This document shows positions 1 to 7,270 of a stretch of 32,755 bases of DNA, piece after piece. Under the pieces are notes generated by a model, which worked only from the letters and a program-made list of their open reading frames with translations, had not been told where the DNA came from and made no database searches. A program made the position numbers and the translations under genes. Origin of the DNA: Lachnospiraceae bacterium (lineage in GTDB: Bacteria; Bacillota; Clostridia; Lachnospirales; Lachnospiraceae); NCBI GenBank assembly GCA_017462755.1, contig JAFTQM010000019.1, positions 1 to 32,755 of the forward strand, written 5' to 3'. Numbering within the stretch: the first letter of the stretch is position 1; each line of letters begins with the position of its first letter.

Positions 1-1
1 A

Positions 2-271
2 AAATCAAGAGATATATACTTAAATCAGCTTGTTTCATTCAAAGATACTGAGCCTGTGAAAGTTGTAACTGGCATAAGACGTTGTGGGAAATCGAGTTTG
101 CTGAAGCTAATGAGAAAGTACCTACTCGAAAACGGAATTGATCAGGATCAGATTCTTTCCATGAATTTCGAGTCAATGGAATATCGGGATATGGATGTGA
201 AGTCATTCTACAATTACGTGAAGGAGAGAATAATCCCTGAAAAGAGAATGTATCTATTTTTTGACGATTGA
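2..271 (+). pseudogene. Truncated DUF4143-type AAA ATPase remnant
   Basis: The frame is open from base 2 at the window edge, so the gene begins upstream. A GTG at 56 is internal and unlikely to be the true start. The visible 89 codons read like the N-terminus of the AAA_14/DUF4143 ATPase family: a RDIYLNQL lead-in, a P-loop GIRRCGKSSLL, and an approach to the Walker B strand (YLFFDD). A TGA stops the frame exactly where the family normally has FxDE followed by about 300 more residues, including the DUF4143 domain. No continuation is seen in other frames downstream; the next gene starts 33 nt later. It is therefore a 3'-truncated remnant, probably a deletion junction, and cannot be a working ATPase. 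The family call is confident from the P-loop context; the deletion mechanism is inference. Confidence 0.72.
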
Positions 272-304
272 TACCCTAAAAAAATTCCATTGAAAGGACT
301 AGAG

Positions 305-2248
305 ATGGGAAGAAAACTTTTTACGGATAAAAAAGAAAAAATAGTAGCGGTATGTATTGCGGGCATTGATGAACATGCACAGATTGATTATATGCATGCG
401 CTCGGTGTGTGGGCGGAAAAACGTCATTTTAAGCTGATTTTTTTCACCTCCTTTAGCAGTATCTGTATGGAAGAAAAGTATTTTGACGGAGAGATGAGTG
501 TGTATTCGCTGATTAATTATCAGATGCTGGATGCATTGATTCTCTTTGTTGAGACAATCAAGAATGATGCAACCTGGCAGCAGATTGTGGCGGAAGCAGA
601 GGATGCCGGAGTTCCGGTCATTACGGTGGATCATCAGATTGAAGGATGCTATAATATTCTTTTTGACTATCGTAGTGCAATGGATAAGCTGATGCAGCAT
701 GTCATCGGTGAGCATGATTTTGAGCGGATTGAGTATATCGGCGGTATACCGAACAATCCTGCATCCGAAGAGCGCTTAGAGATTTTTAAGCTTGTGATGG
801 AGCGCAATGGAAAGACCGTCACGGCAGATCAGATACATTATGGTTATTTCTGGGCAGGGCCGACCGAAGAGGTTATGGATGAGATTTGTGCGAGACCGCG
901 GGAGGAAATGCCGGATGCGATTATCTGCGGTAATGATGCTATGGCAATCGTCGCCTGCAGACGCTTAAAGGAAGCAGGATATCAGGTGCCGGATGATATT
1001 GCGATTACTGGTTTTGACGGTATCAGAGAGGCACTGGACCATACGCCGAGTCTGACGACTGCATCCTTGAACTACTGGGCAGTTATGGATAAGGCATTTG
1101 ATATTATCGAGGAGATATCCTCAGGAAAGCAGGTGCCGGAGGAGTACAAGATAGACTTTGAGGTTATCTTTGGAGAGAGCTGTGGCTGCAAGAATGATTT
1201 TGAGCATAAGGACAGCGGTGAGATGGTACAGAATCTGTATAAGCAGATTTATAACAATCACTTTTTCTCCAATCGCATGCTTGCGATGACAGCATCTATG
1301 GCAGATAGTGTATCGTTGGATGATGCAATGGAGAAAATCAAGCCGTTTTTGGAGAGCAATGTAGCGGCAGAGAAGTGCTGGATTTGTATTACTGACCCAT
1401 ATATTTTGGATATTAAGGCGTTAGAAGAGGGAATTAACAATACACATCTCAACGGAAGCGGTTTTACGGATCGTATTCGTTGTCTGATTTATAAGAATGG
1501 AAGAGAATACGAGCACAATATACACTTTGAACTTGAGGAAATTCTTCCGGAGATGGATAAGGTACTGGACGGTACGGAGGAGTTGCTGTTATTGCCGTTG
1601 CATTTACAGGAAAGACTCATCGGCTATCTGGTCATCAGCTTTAGACCATGGCAGAACGACTATTACCAGTTGCAGTCCTTTGTCAATTCTTTAAGTATGG
1701 TATTGGAGCGCCTGAAGTATCAGGTGGAGCAGAAGGAACTGATGGAGTCTCTGCGTGACAAATCCATGCATGATCCGTTGACCGGTATTTTGAACCGGAG
1801 AGGCTTTTTTGAGCAGTTAGAGGAGATGTATGAAGAAAGCATAAAGGAAGATAAGATGCTGAGCGTCATTTCTCTGGATATGGATGGTTTGAAAAAGATT
1901 AACGATACCTTTGGTCATGCAGTGGGAGATATTGCGATTGCGGATATGGCAGGACTTTTGGAAAAGGTTTGCGGCGAGAATATGATTTGTTCGCGAATCG
2001 GCGGAGATGAATTTACCGCAGCAGGAATTGTATCGAATGAGATATTGTCTCATTTTGAAGAGCGGATGCGGGAGGCACTGAAGCAGTGCAATGCAGCGGA
2101 TAAGCCGTACAAGATTGATTGCAGTATCGGTATTTTTTCGGCGAAGCCGAAGGATGGTATTCAAATCGATGATTTCATTCGTTTTGCAGATGCAAAGATG
2201 TATGAACAGAAGGAATACCATCACAGACTTACCGGCTATACCCGATGA
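305..2248 (+). CDS. Diguanylate cyclase with LacI/PBP-type sensor domain
   Basis: Predicted to make c-di-GMP from two GTP in response to a ligand. Residues about 15-290 resemble the periplasmic-binding-protein fold of LacI-type regulators (an AIICGNDAMAIVACRRL helix and an AITGFDGI strand), but there is no helix-turn-helix. An ESCGCK cysteine motif follows near residue 300, then an unassigned GAF-like linker to about 480, then a GGDEF domain beginning at HDPLTGILNRRG. The active-site GGDEF is intact at 566-570 (bases 2000-2014) and the metal-binding strand SLDMDGLKKIND is present. No RxxD inhibitory site is seen five residues upstream. There is no signal peptide or membrane segment, so it should be cytoplasmic. 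ATG 305 is preferred over TTG 290 because AAAGGA at 293-298 sits 6 nt before it. The ligand is unknown. Confidence 0.88.
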   Translation: MGRKLFTDKKEKIVAVCIAGIDEHAQIDYMHALGVWAEKRHFKLIFFTSFSSICMEEKYFDGEMSVYSLINYQMLDALILFVETIKNDATWQQIVAEAEDAGVPVITVDHQIEGCYNILFDYRSAMDKLMQHVIGEHDFERIEYIGGIPNNPASEERLEIFKLVMERNGKTVTADQIHYGYFWAGPTEEVMDEICARPREEMPDAIICGNDAMAIVACRRLKEAGYQVPDDIAITGFDGIREALDHTPSLTTASLNYWAVMDKAFDIIEEISSGKQVPEEYKIDFEVIFGESCGCKNDFEHKDSGEMVQNLYKQIYNNHFFSNRMLAMTASMADSVSLDDAMEKIKPFLESNVAAEKCWICITDPYILDIKALEEGINNTHLNGSGFTDRIRCLIYKNGREYEHNIHFELEEILPEMDKVLDGTEELLLLPLHLQERLIGYLVISFRPWQNDYYQLQSFVNSLSMVLERLKYQVEQKELMESLRDKSMHDPLTGILNRRGFFEQLEEMYEESIKEDKMLSVISLDMDGLKKINDTFGHAVGDIAIADMAGLLEKVCGENMICSRIGGDEFTAAGIVSNEILSHFEERMREALKQCNAADKPYKIDCSIGIFSAKPKDGIQIDDFIRFADAKMYEQKEYHHRLTGYTR

Positions 2249-2273
2249 ATAAAAAATTACTTTTTCGGAAAGG

Positions 2274-3083
2274 CTAGTCAGCGAAGAAATGCTCGATGAC
2301 CTGTACGATGCCGTCCTCGTCGTTGCTTGCGGTGATGTAATCCGCAGCCTCGCGGACTGCCGTCTGGGCATTTGTCATAGCGACTCCTACACCGGCGTAT
2401 TCAATCATAGAGATGTCGTTGTAGCCGTCGCCGCAGCAAATCATTTCTTCGCGGGTAAAATGCAGGGCGTTCAAGAGCTTTTCTAAGGAATATGCCTTGT
2501 TGATGTTTTGAGGCATCAGTTCCAGAAAAAACGGCTCGGAGCGATAGATATTCAGGCGGTTTTCGAATTGCTGCTTTAAAGCTTCCTCCACCACGGCGAG
2601 ATGCTCCGGTTCACCGGTCATCAGACATTTGTTGACCGGGAAGGTAATATAATTCGGGAAATCAGGAACCTCGCGAATCGGAATCGAATTGATGCGGGCT
2701 TCTAACTCCATGTAGCGGTCAATCGAGGTTGCGGCAATGACACCGTCGCCCTCGTAGGAAATTAAGCCGACCTGATGTGTGAGGGCAGCATCATAGATGG
2801 CAGGAATCAGCTCGGTAGGAACGGTTTTCTGATAGATGATGTCGCCGGTCTGACAGTTGATAATCTGGGCGCCGTTATAGGAGAGGATATAGTTTCCGAA
2901 GCGTGCCAGCTCCAATTCCTCTGCGACCTTACGGATGCCGGGAGTTGGTCTGCCGGAAGCGATTACGACCTTAACGCCGTTTTCCTGCAATTGAAGCAGA
3001 GCGGTGCGGGTTGCCGGAGTAATTTCTTTTTTGGAATTGGTCAGGGTGCCGTCGATATCTAATACGAGTATTTTATAGTTCAT
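2274..3083 (-). CDS. Cof-type HAD family phosphatase
   Basis: A haloacid dehalogenase superfamily hydrolase of the Cof/YidA branch, expected to dephosphorylate small phosphorylated metabolites such as sugar phosphates in the cytosol. All four HAD motifs are visible: DIDGT near the N-terminus (nucleophile Asp), VVIASGRPT (motif II), a Lys in NINKAYSL (motif III) and CCGDGYNDISM (motif IV). The region between is a C2-type cap. The product is 269 aa, normal for the family. The frame stays open upstream to 3365, but the start is placed at 3083 because GGAGA lies 6 nt before this ATG and the protein then begins MNYKILVLDIDGT as in relatives. It is divergent from thioredoxin and convergent with the upstream cyclase gene, with only 25 nt between the stops. 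The substrate cannot be told from sequence. Confidence 0.9.
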   Translation of the reverse strand: MNYKILVLDIDGTLTNSKKEITPATRTALLQLQENGVKVVIASGRPTPGIRKVAEELELARFGNYILSYNGAQIINCQTGDIIYQKTVPTELIPAIYDAALTHQVGLISYEGDGVIAATSIDRYMELEARINSIPIREVPDFPNYITFPVNKCLMTGEPEHLAVVEEALKQQFENRLNIYRSEPFFLELMPQNINKAYSLEKLLNALHFTREEMICCGDGYNDISMIEYAGVGVAMTNAQTAVREAADYITASNDEDGIVQVIEHFFAD

Positions 3084-3144
3084 AAGAATCTCCATTCGTA
3101 ATGTTTTGGGAAAAGCAGAGCGATATGAGTGCTTGTCCGCAAGT

Positions 3145-3173
3145 ATTTTAGCGGATACGACCTGATTTGTAAA
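3145..3173 (-). promoter_or_regulatory. Sigma-A promoter for the HAD phosphatase gene
   Basis: On the minus strand, TTTACA (plus 3168-3173) and TAAAAT (plus 3145-3150) are separated by exactly 17 nt, placing the transcript start roughly 55 nt before the HAD start codon. The thioredoxin gene diverges from the same gap. No equally good plus-strand promoter was found; the best candidate is TTGTCC at 3134 with a poor -10. Confidence 0.6.
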
Positions 3174-3201
3174 GCTGAAAATAGAAAGGAAGGGAAATTT
3201 T

Positions 3202-3510
3202 ATGTCCGTATTGCAGATTACAAAGGAAAATTTTGAACAGGAAGTAATGCAGTCCAAGGTGCCGGTGCTGTTGGATTTTTGGGCAACCTGGTGCGGACCT
3301 TGCCAGATGATGCTGCCGGTGGTGGACCAGTTGGCAGAGGAGCTAGAAGGTGTAAAGGTCGGCAAGGTGAATGTGGATGAAGAGGAGGAGCTGGCAGAGC
3401 GCTTTCACGTTATGTCAATTCCGAATTTTATCGTGATAAAGGATGGACAGGTTACTGCCAATGTGGTAGGCGGCAGAAGTAAGGAAGAACTGAAGAAGCT
3501 TTTGGGATAG
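3202..3510 (+). CDS. trxA: Thioredoxin
   Basis: A small cytosolic dithiol-disulfide oxidoreductase that reduces protein disulfides using electrons from thioredoxin reductase, which is not in this window. At 102 aa it is a single thioredoxin fold. The classic active site WCGPC has its cysteines at 31 and 34, inside LDFWATWCGPC. The cis-proline segment SIPNF and the C-terminal GGRSKEELKKLL helix are also typical. The start is supported by AGGAAGGG about 7 nt upstream. It is translationally coupled to the next gene: AGGAGG for the solute-binding/EAL gene at 3509-3514 overlaps this gene's stop codon. Why a thioredoxin is coupled to a c-di-GMP phosphodiesterase is not evident. Confidence 0.96.
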   Translation: MSVLQITKENFEQEVMQSKVPVLLDFWATWCGPCQMMLPVVDQLAEELEGVKVGKVNVDEEEELAERFHVMSIPNFIVIKDGQVTANVVGGRSKEELKKLLG

Positions 3511-3522
3511 GAGGTGTCCCTT

Positions 3523-6396
3523 TTGAAAAAAAGAGTGATAGCAGCAATTCTATTGCTTGTCCTTTGCTGCGGTCTGTTTGTGCCGGGGACGGCATCGGCG
3601 GCAGAAGGACAGGTCATTCGAGTCGGTTATATTGATGAAAAGGGCTTCATCGAGCAGAAGGAGGACGGTACCTACTACGGATATATGGTGGAGTACCTGA
3701 ATAAGATTTCGGAATATACCGGCTGGGAATATGAATTTATATTCGGTACATGGGAAGGCAATTTGGAAAAGCTGGAAAAAGGCGAGCTGGATTTTGTCTT
3801 TAATGCACAGTATACAGCGGAGCGGGAAGAAAAATACTATTTTTCTTCCTATCCGATTGGCTTGGAATGCAGTTATCTATATGCCAGAATGGATGATACC
3901 GAGATTTATTTCAATGATTTTAGCTCCATGGAAGGCAAGAAGGTAGCGTTGCTGAAGGGAACCTTCCAAACCATGAAGGTGGAACAGTTTGCACAGAATA
4001 TTGGTTGGGAATATGAAGCGGTATTCTGCGATAATGATGCAGAAATTCTGGAGTCGTTGAAAAGCGGAAAGGCTGATTTGCTTGCGAGCGGCAGCTTGTC
4101 GGCGCATAATGACTTGAAGAGAGTCGGTATCTTTGGAGCAGCGGAGTATTATGCTATTACCGGAAAGCGAAACGGAAAAGAGCTGTTGTCAGAGTTAGAC
4201 TGGGCTTTGGGAGAACTTCAGACCATTTATCCGGATTATCAGATGAAGCTGAGAGAAAGATATTACGGTGACAGCGGTTATTTTGCGAATGCAGAGATAT
4301 CTATGCTGACCAAGGAAGAAAAAGAATATCTGCAAAGCTGCAAAACACTTCGGGTAGCGATTCCGGACAATGAGTATCCGCTTTCGGATTACAATGAGAC
4401 AACGGGCAGCTATGAGGGTATCTATGTTGACCTGTTACATATTTTGTCGCAGAATAGCGGCTTGCAGTTTGAACTTGTTACGGTAGAACAGGATGCTTGG
4501 GGCGATTACGATTTGCGGTTCGGACAGGCAGAGGAAAGTGTGGAGACGGAGTATTATGTGACGATTCCGTGTATGAACACTTATGCGATAGGTATTTCTC
4601 ATGAGAATAAAGAACTGAATATGGAGAGCGAGCTAAAGGTTGCGCTGCCTGTAACAAACCGTATGCTGTACCTTTATTTTCTGGATAATTTTCCGCAATA
4701 TGAGCTGATACGGTATGACAGTACGGAGGAGTGTCTGGATGCGGTATTGAGCAAGAATGTGGATGTAGCGATTCAGGACAAGTATGTTATGACCTATCTT
4801 GCACAGCAGCCGGTATACAGTGAGCTGATGATTTTGCCGACGTACTCCATTCAAGGCAACATCGGATTTATTGTACCGAAGAAGACCGATGCGTTACTGC
4901 GCTCCATATTGAACAAGACGATTCTGACCATTACGGATGAGCAGGAGAAGGAGTTGCAGGTTAATTATACGCAGATTGCTCATTATGAGATGTCGGTAAA
5001 GCAGTTTTTTGTAAAATACCGCACGGAGATTATTGCAGCAGTTGTGGGAATCATCGCGGCATGGTTCCTGGTACAGTGGATTGGAAGAAGAAATGTAGAG
5101 AAAAAGATGTTGCAGCAGGAGGCAGAGCATCTGCGTCTGCTGGCAGAGCATGATATTCTGACCGGACTTTATAATCGCCAGATGTTTTATGCAAAGGCAA
5201 GAGAATTGGTGGAAGGTGCAGTAGAGCCATATGATATCGTAACGATAAATATGGAGCACTTCAAGGTAGTGAATGAGCTTTACGGTACGCAGGAGGGCGA
5301 CCGGATTCTGATTCGGCTTGCGGAGATTCTTGGCGAAGAGCTGCAAGACAGCAAGGGAGTCAGCGGAAGACTGGCAGCAGATAATTTTGTGGTATGTATG
5401 CCGACGGCTGCGAATACACCGGAATTCCGTCGCAGTATTCAGGACAAGATTAAGGAATATCCGCTGAATATCCGTATTGCAATTCGTTTTGGTATCTATC
5501 ATATCAAGGATACGACACGCGAAATCAGCAATATGTGTGATAAGGCGAATTTGGCGGCGGACAGCATTAAGAACAATTACCATATCAATGAAGCTACCTA
5601 TAGCGGTAAGCATAGAGAGAAGATGTTGAGCGAGCAGGGCATTCTGAACGATATGGACGAGGCGCTGGGCGCTGGACATTTCCTGATGTACCTGCAGCCG
5701 AAGAATCTGCTGGAAAATGGCAAGATTGTAGGTTGCGAGGCGTTGGTGCGTTGGAAGCATCCGGAGCGCGGTATGATATCGCCGGGAGAGTTTATTCCGA
5801 TTTTTGAGCAGAATGGTTTTATTACCAGACTGGATCATTACATTTGGGAAGAGGCTTGTAAGTTTATCCGTTATTGCATGGACAACAATTATCCGGTGAT
5901 TCCGGTTTCTGTAAATGTGTCCCGTATGAACTTCTATGATTTGAAGGTAGCGGATTATTTGAAGGATTTGGTAAAGAAATACGATATTGATCCGAAGTAT
6001 CTGGAGTTGGAGGTAACGGAGAGTGCATACATCGGAGATGCCAATCAGTTATTTAATACCCAGAAGGAATTACAGGATTCGGGCTTCCGATTCCTGATGG
6101 ACGACTTTGGAAGCGGTTATTCGTCATTGAATACCTTAAAGGACTTGCCGGTGGATGTATTGAAGCTGGATTTACGTTTCCTTCAGACGGAGAAGGTAGC
6201 AGGTCGAAGCAAGATTATTCTTTCTTCGGTTATGCATATGGCACAGGAGCTTCAGATGCCTGTTATTGCTGAGGGCTTGGAAACGGAGGAACAGTTGCAG
6301 CTGCTTCGAAAGATTGGCTGTAAGACCGGTCAGGGATATTATTTCTCGAAGCCGGTTTCTGTGGAAGAATTCCTGCAGTTGCTCAAGGCAGCTTAA
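3523..6396 (+). CDS. Membrane EAL phosphodiesterase with twin SBP_bac_3 sensors
   Basis: Predicted to hydrolyse c-di-GMP in the cytosol in response to an extracellular amino-acid-like ligand. Domains in order: signal peptide ending GTASA; two tandem family-3 solute-binding domains (about 30-260 and 280-490); one membrane segment near 500-520 (IIAAVVGIIAAWFLVQWI); a degenerate GGDEF domain (about 540-690) whose site reads AADNF at 618; and a complete EAL domain (about 710-955). EAL residues look intact: EALVR at 739, NVSRMNF, ELEVTES, DDFGSGYSSL, KLDLRF, EGLETEE and QGYYFSKP. The degenerate GGDEF may bind GTP as a regulator. TTG 3523 is preferred over GTG 3514 because AGGAGG at 3509-3514 overlaps the latter and lies 8 nt before the former. 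It is co-transcribed with thioredoxin. The ligand is not known. Confidence 0.9.
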   Translation: MKKRVIAAILLLVLCCGLFVPGTASAAEGQVIRVGYIDEKGFIEQKEDGTYYGYMVEYLNKISEYTGWEYEFIFGTWEGNLEKLEKGELDFVFNAQYTAEREEKYYFSSYPIGLECSYLYARMDDTEIYFNDFSSMEGKKVALLKGTFQTMKVEQFAQNIGWEYEAVFCDNDAEILESLKSGKADLLASGSLSAHNDLKRVGIFGAAEYYAITGKRNGKELLSELDWALGELQTIYPDYQMKLRERYYGDSGYFANAEISMLTKEEKEYLQSCKTLRVAIPDNEYPLSDYNETTGSYEGIYVDLLHILSQNSGLQFELVTVEQDAWGDYDLRFGQAEESVETEYYVTIPCMNTYAIGISHENKELNMESELKVALPVTNRMLYLYFLDNFPQYELIRYDSTEECLDAVLSKNVDVAIQDKYVMTYLAQQPVYSELMILPTYSIQGNIGFIVPKKTDALLRSILNKTILTITDEQEKELQVNYTQIAHYEMSVKQFFVKYRTEIIAAVVGIIAAWFLVQWIGRRNVEKKMLQQEAEHLRLLAEHDILTGLYNRQMFYAKARELVEGAVEPYDIVTINMEHFKVVNELYGTQEGDRILIRLAEILGEELQDSKGVSGRLAADNFVVCMPTAANTPEFRRSIQDKIKEYPLNIRIAIRFGIYHIKDTTREISNMCDKANLAADSIKNNYHINEATYSGKHREKMLSEQGILNDMDEALGAGHFLMYLQPKNLLENGKIVGCEALVRWKHPERGMISPGEFIPIFEQNGFITRLDHYIWEEACKFIRYCMDNNYPVIPVSVNVSRMNFYDLKVADYLKDLVKKYDIDPKYLELEVTESAYIGDANQLFNTQKELQDSGFRFLMDDFGSGYSSLNTLKDLPVDVLKLDLRFLQTEKVAGRSKIILSSVMHMAQELQMPVIAEGLETEEQLQLLRKIGCKTGQGYYFSKPVSVEEFLQLLKAA

Positions 6397-6415
6397 AAAA
6401 AGCGAAGAACAAAAG

Positions 6416-6448
6416 AGACCCCGTATGGCGATTGTGCCGACGGGGTCT
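6416..6448. terminator. Hairpin terminator between convergent genes
   Basis: A perfect 9-bp stem, AGACCCCGT (6416-6424) with ACGGGGTCT (6440-6448), encloses a 15-nt loop with an extra GGC/GCC pairing. An A-rich run precedes it on the plus strand and gives a U-rich tail on the minus strand. It lies between the converging EAL and TetR genes, so it probably works for both, more strongly for the TetR transcript. Confidence 0.7.
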
Positions 6449-6471
6449 TGAGATATCCTGCGAAAAAGAAT

Positions 6472-7038
6472 TTATGGGAGAATCATTTCTTCAGGTCTTC
6501 CCGGAAGCAGCTGAAGGAACAGCGCTGCCATCGTTTCCGGACTTTCTGTCTTGCCGGTGTTCAGCCAGTGACGCACGACAGAAACACAGCCGTAGATGGT
6601 ATAAGTACGGTAATATTCGTAGATGCGGCTGTCGTTGGTAATATTCGGTACCCAGTGAAGAATATAGTTTTCGAAAATAATATTTCCGAATTCTTCAAAC
6701 GCAGAGCGCTCACCGGCAGTGATGAAAAGAATCTCCGGATGAGCCACCTCGGTCAGAAAATACTCAAAGGTAGCCAGGAAAAATTTGTCCGGATGCTTGC
6801 TGGTATCCTCATCAATCAAAGAGAAAATATTATCCAAAATTCGTTTTTGCATCTGAATCAGCATATCCTGCGGGTCACGGTAATGTGCGTAAAAGGTTGC
6901 ACGGGTAACATCGGCGGTTGATGCCAGCTCGCTAACGGTTATGTTGTGAATGTTTTTGGTACGCAGCAGCGTAAGAAGTGCGTCCTCTAGTTGTTTTTTG
7001 GTGCGTCGTATTCTTCGGTCTTTTTTTTCTTCGTTCAT
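6472..7038 (-). CDS. TetR/AcrR family transcriptional regulator
   Basis: A 188-aa DNA-binding regulator. The N-terminus is a TetR domain: RRIRRTKKQLEDALLTLL (helix 1), then the helix-turn-helix ITVSELASTADVTRATFYAHY at about residues 34-54. The C-terminal ligand-binding half is divergent and contains YEYYRTYTIYGCVSVVRHWL, a pattern common in Clostridial TetR proteins of unassigned ligand. ATG at 7038 follows AGAGG with 6-7 nt spacing. A strong promoter and a perfect inverted repeat in its leader suggest negative autoregulation. It diverges from the HtrA-type protease gene; control of that gene is possible, but the repeat lies on the TetR side. No efflux pump or other typical TetR target is adjacent. 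Confidence 0.88.
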   Translation of the reverse strand: MNEEKKDRRIRRTKKQLEDALLTLLRTKNIHNITVSELASTADVTRATFYAHYRDPQDMLIQMQKRILDNIFSLIDEDTSKHPDKFFLATFEYFLTEVAHPEILFITAGERSAFEEFGNIIFENYILHWVPNITNDSRIYEYYRTYTIYGCVSVVRHWLNTGKTESPETMAALFLQLLPGRPEEMILP

Positions 7039-7076
7039 CCTTTGCCTCTTTTCTATGTACTAATATATGTATGTGT

Positions 7077-7090
7077 TTGTATAGATACAA
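7077..7090. promoter_or_regulatory. Candidate TetR operator (6-2-6 inverted repeat)
   Basis: TTGTATAGATACAA is a perfect palindrome with 6-bp arms and a 2-bp centre. It lies about 15-28 nt downstream of the predicted transcript start of the TetR gene, where a bound dimer would block elongation or initiation. The assignment to this TetR protein rests on position and symmetry only. Confidence 0.5.
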
Positions 7091-7111
7091 TGAAACTGTT
7101 ATATATTATTC

Positions 7112-7139
7112 AGTATAGCAAATAATGGACATATGTCAA
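7112..7139 (-). promoter_or_regulatory. Strong sigma-A promoter for the TetR gene
   Basis: On the minus strand, TTGACA (plus 7134-7139) and TATACT (plus 7112-7117) are spaced by 16 nt, with an extended -10 TG one base before the -10 box. The -35 overlaps a perfect 10-bp palindrome GACATATGTC, which could be a second protein-binding site. Confidence 0.7.
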
Positions 7140-7171
7140 GGGAAAGTATGATAAAAACAGCTTAAAAGAGT

Positions 7172-7224
7172 TCACAATTAAATCATATTTTGCACAAAAG
7201 TTCATCACAAACATTCGCTATACT
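7172..7224 (+). promoter_or_regulatory. HtrA promoter with 11-bp phased direct repeats
   Basis: TATACT at 7219-7224 is a good -10 box, but the matching -35 position (7196-7201, AAAAGT) is poor, suggesting activator dependence. Upstream, TCACAA (7172), TCATAT (7183), ACAAAA (7194) and TCACAA (7205) start exactly 11 bp apart, the spacing used by OmpR-family response regulators. HtrA genes in other Firmicutes are controlled by such a system (CssRS in Bacillus), but no regulator is encoded here. The middle repeats are weak, so this is tentative. Confidence 0.4.
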
Positions 7225-7270
7225 AGAGTTGTAATCAAAAAAACAGATGACACAGAAATGGAGAAAGCCT

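Noticed and set aside
2249-2273. Terminator between the cyclase and HAD genes
   Set aside because: Only a weak AAAAA/TTTTT pairing with CCGA/TCGG ends is visible; too unstable and asymmetric to call.
3084-3365. In-frame N-terminal extension of the HAD phosphatase, crossing the thioredoxin gene
   Set aside because: The extension is antisense to trxA and crosses the promoter. The family N-terminus MNYKILVLDIDGT begins at 3083 with a good ribosome binding site.
4894-5838. 314-aa minus-strand open frame inside the EAL gene
   Set aside because: Antisense shadow rich in His, Leu, Gln and Arg, with no motifs. The plus-strand gene is unambiguous here.
6448-6921. 157-aa plus-strand open frame opposite the TetR gene
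   Set aside because: Shadow of the TetR coding strand; no ribosome binding site and no recognisable protein features.
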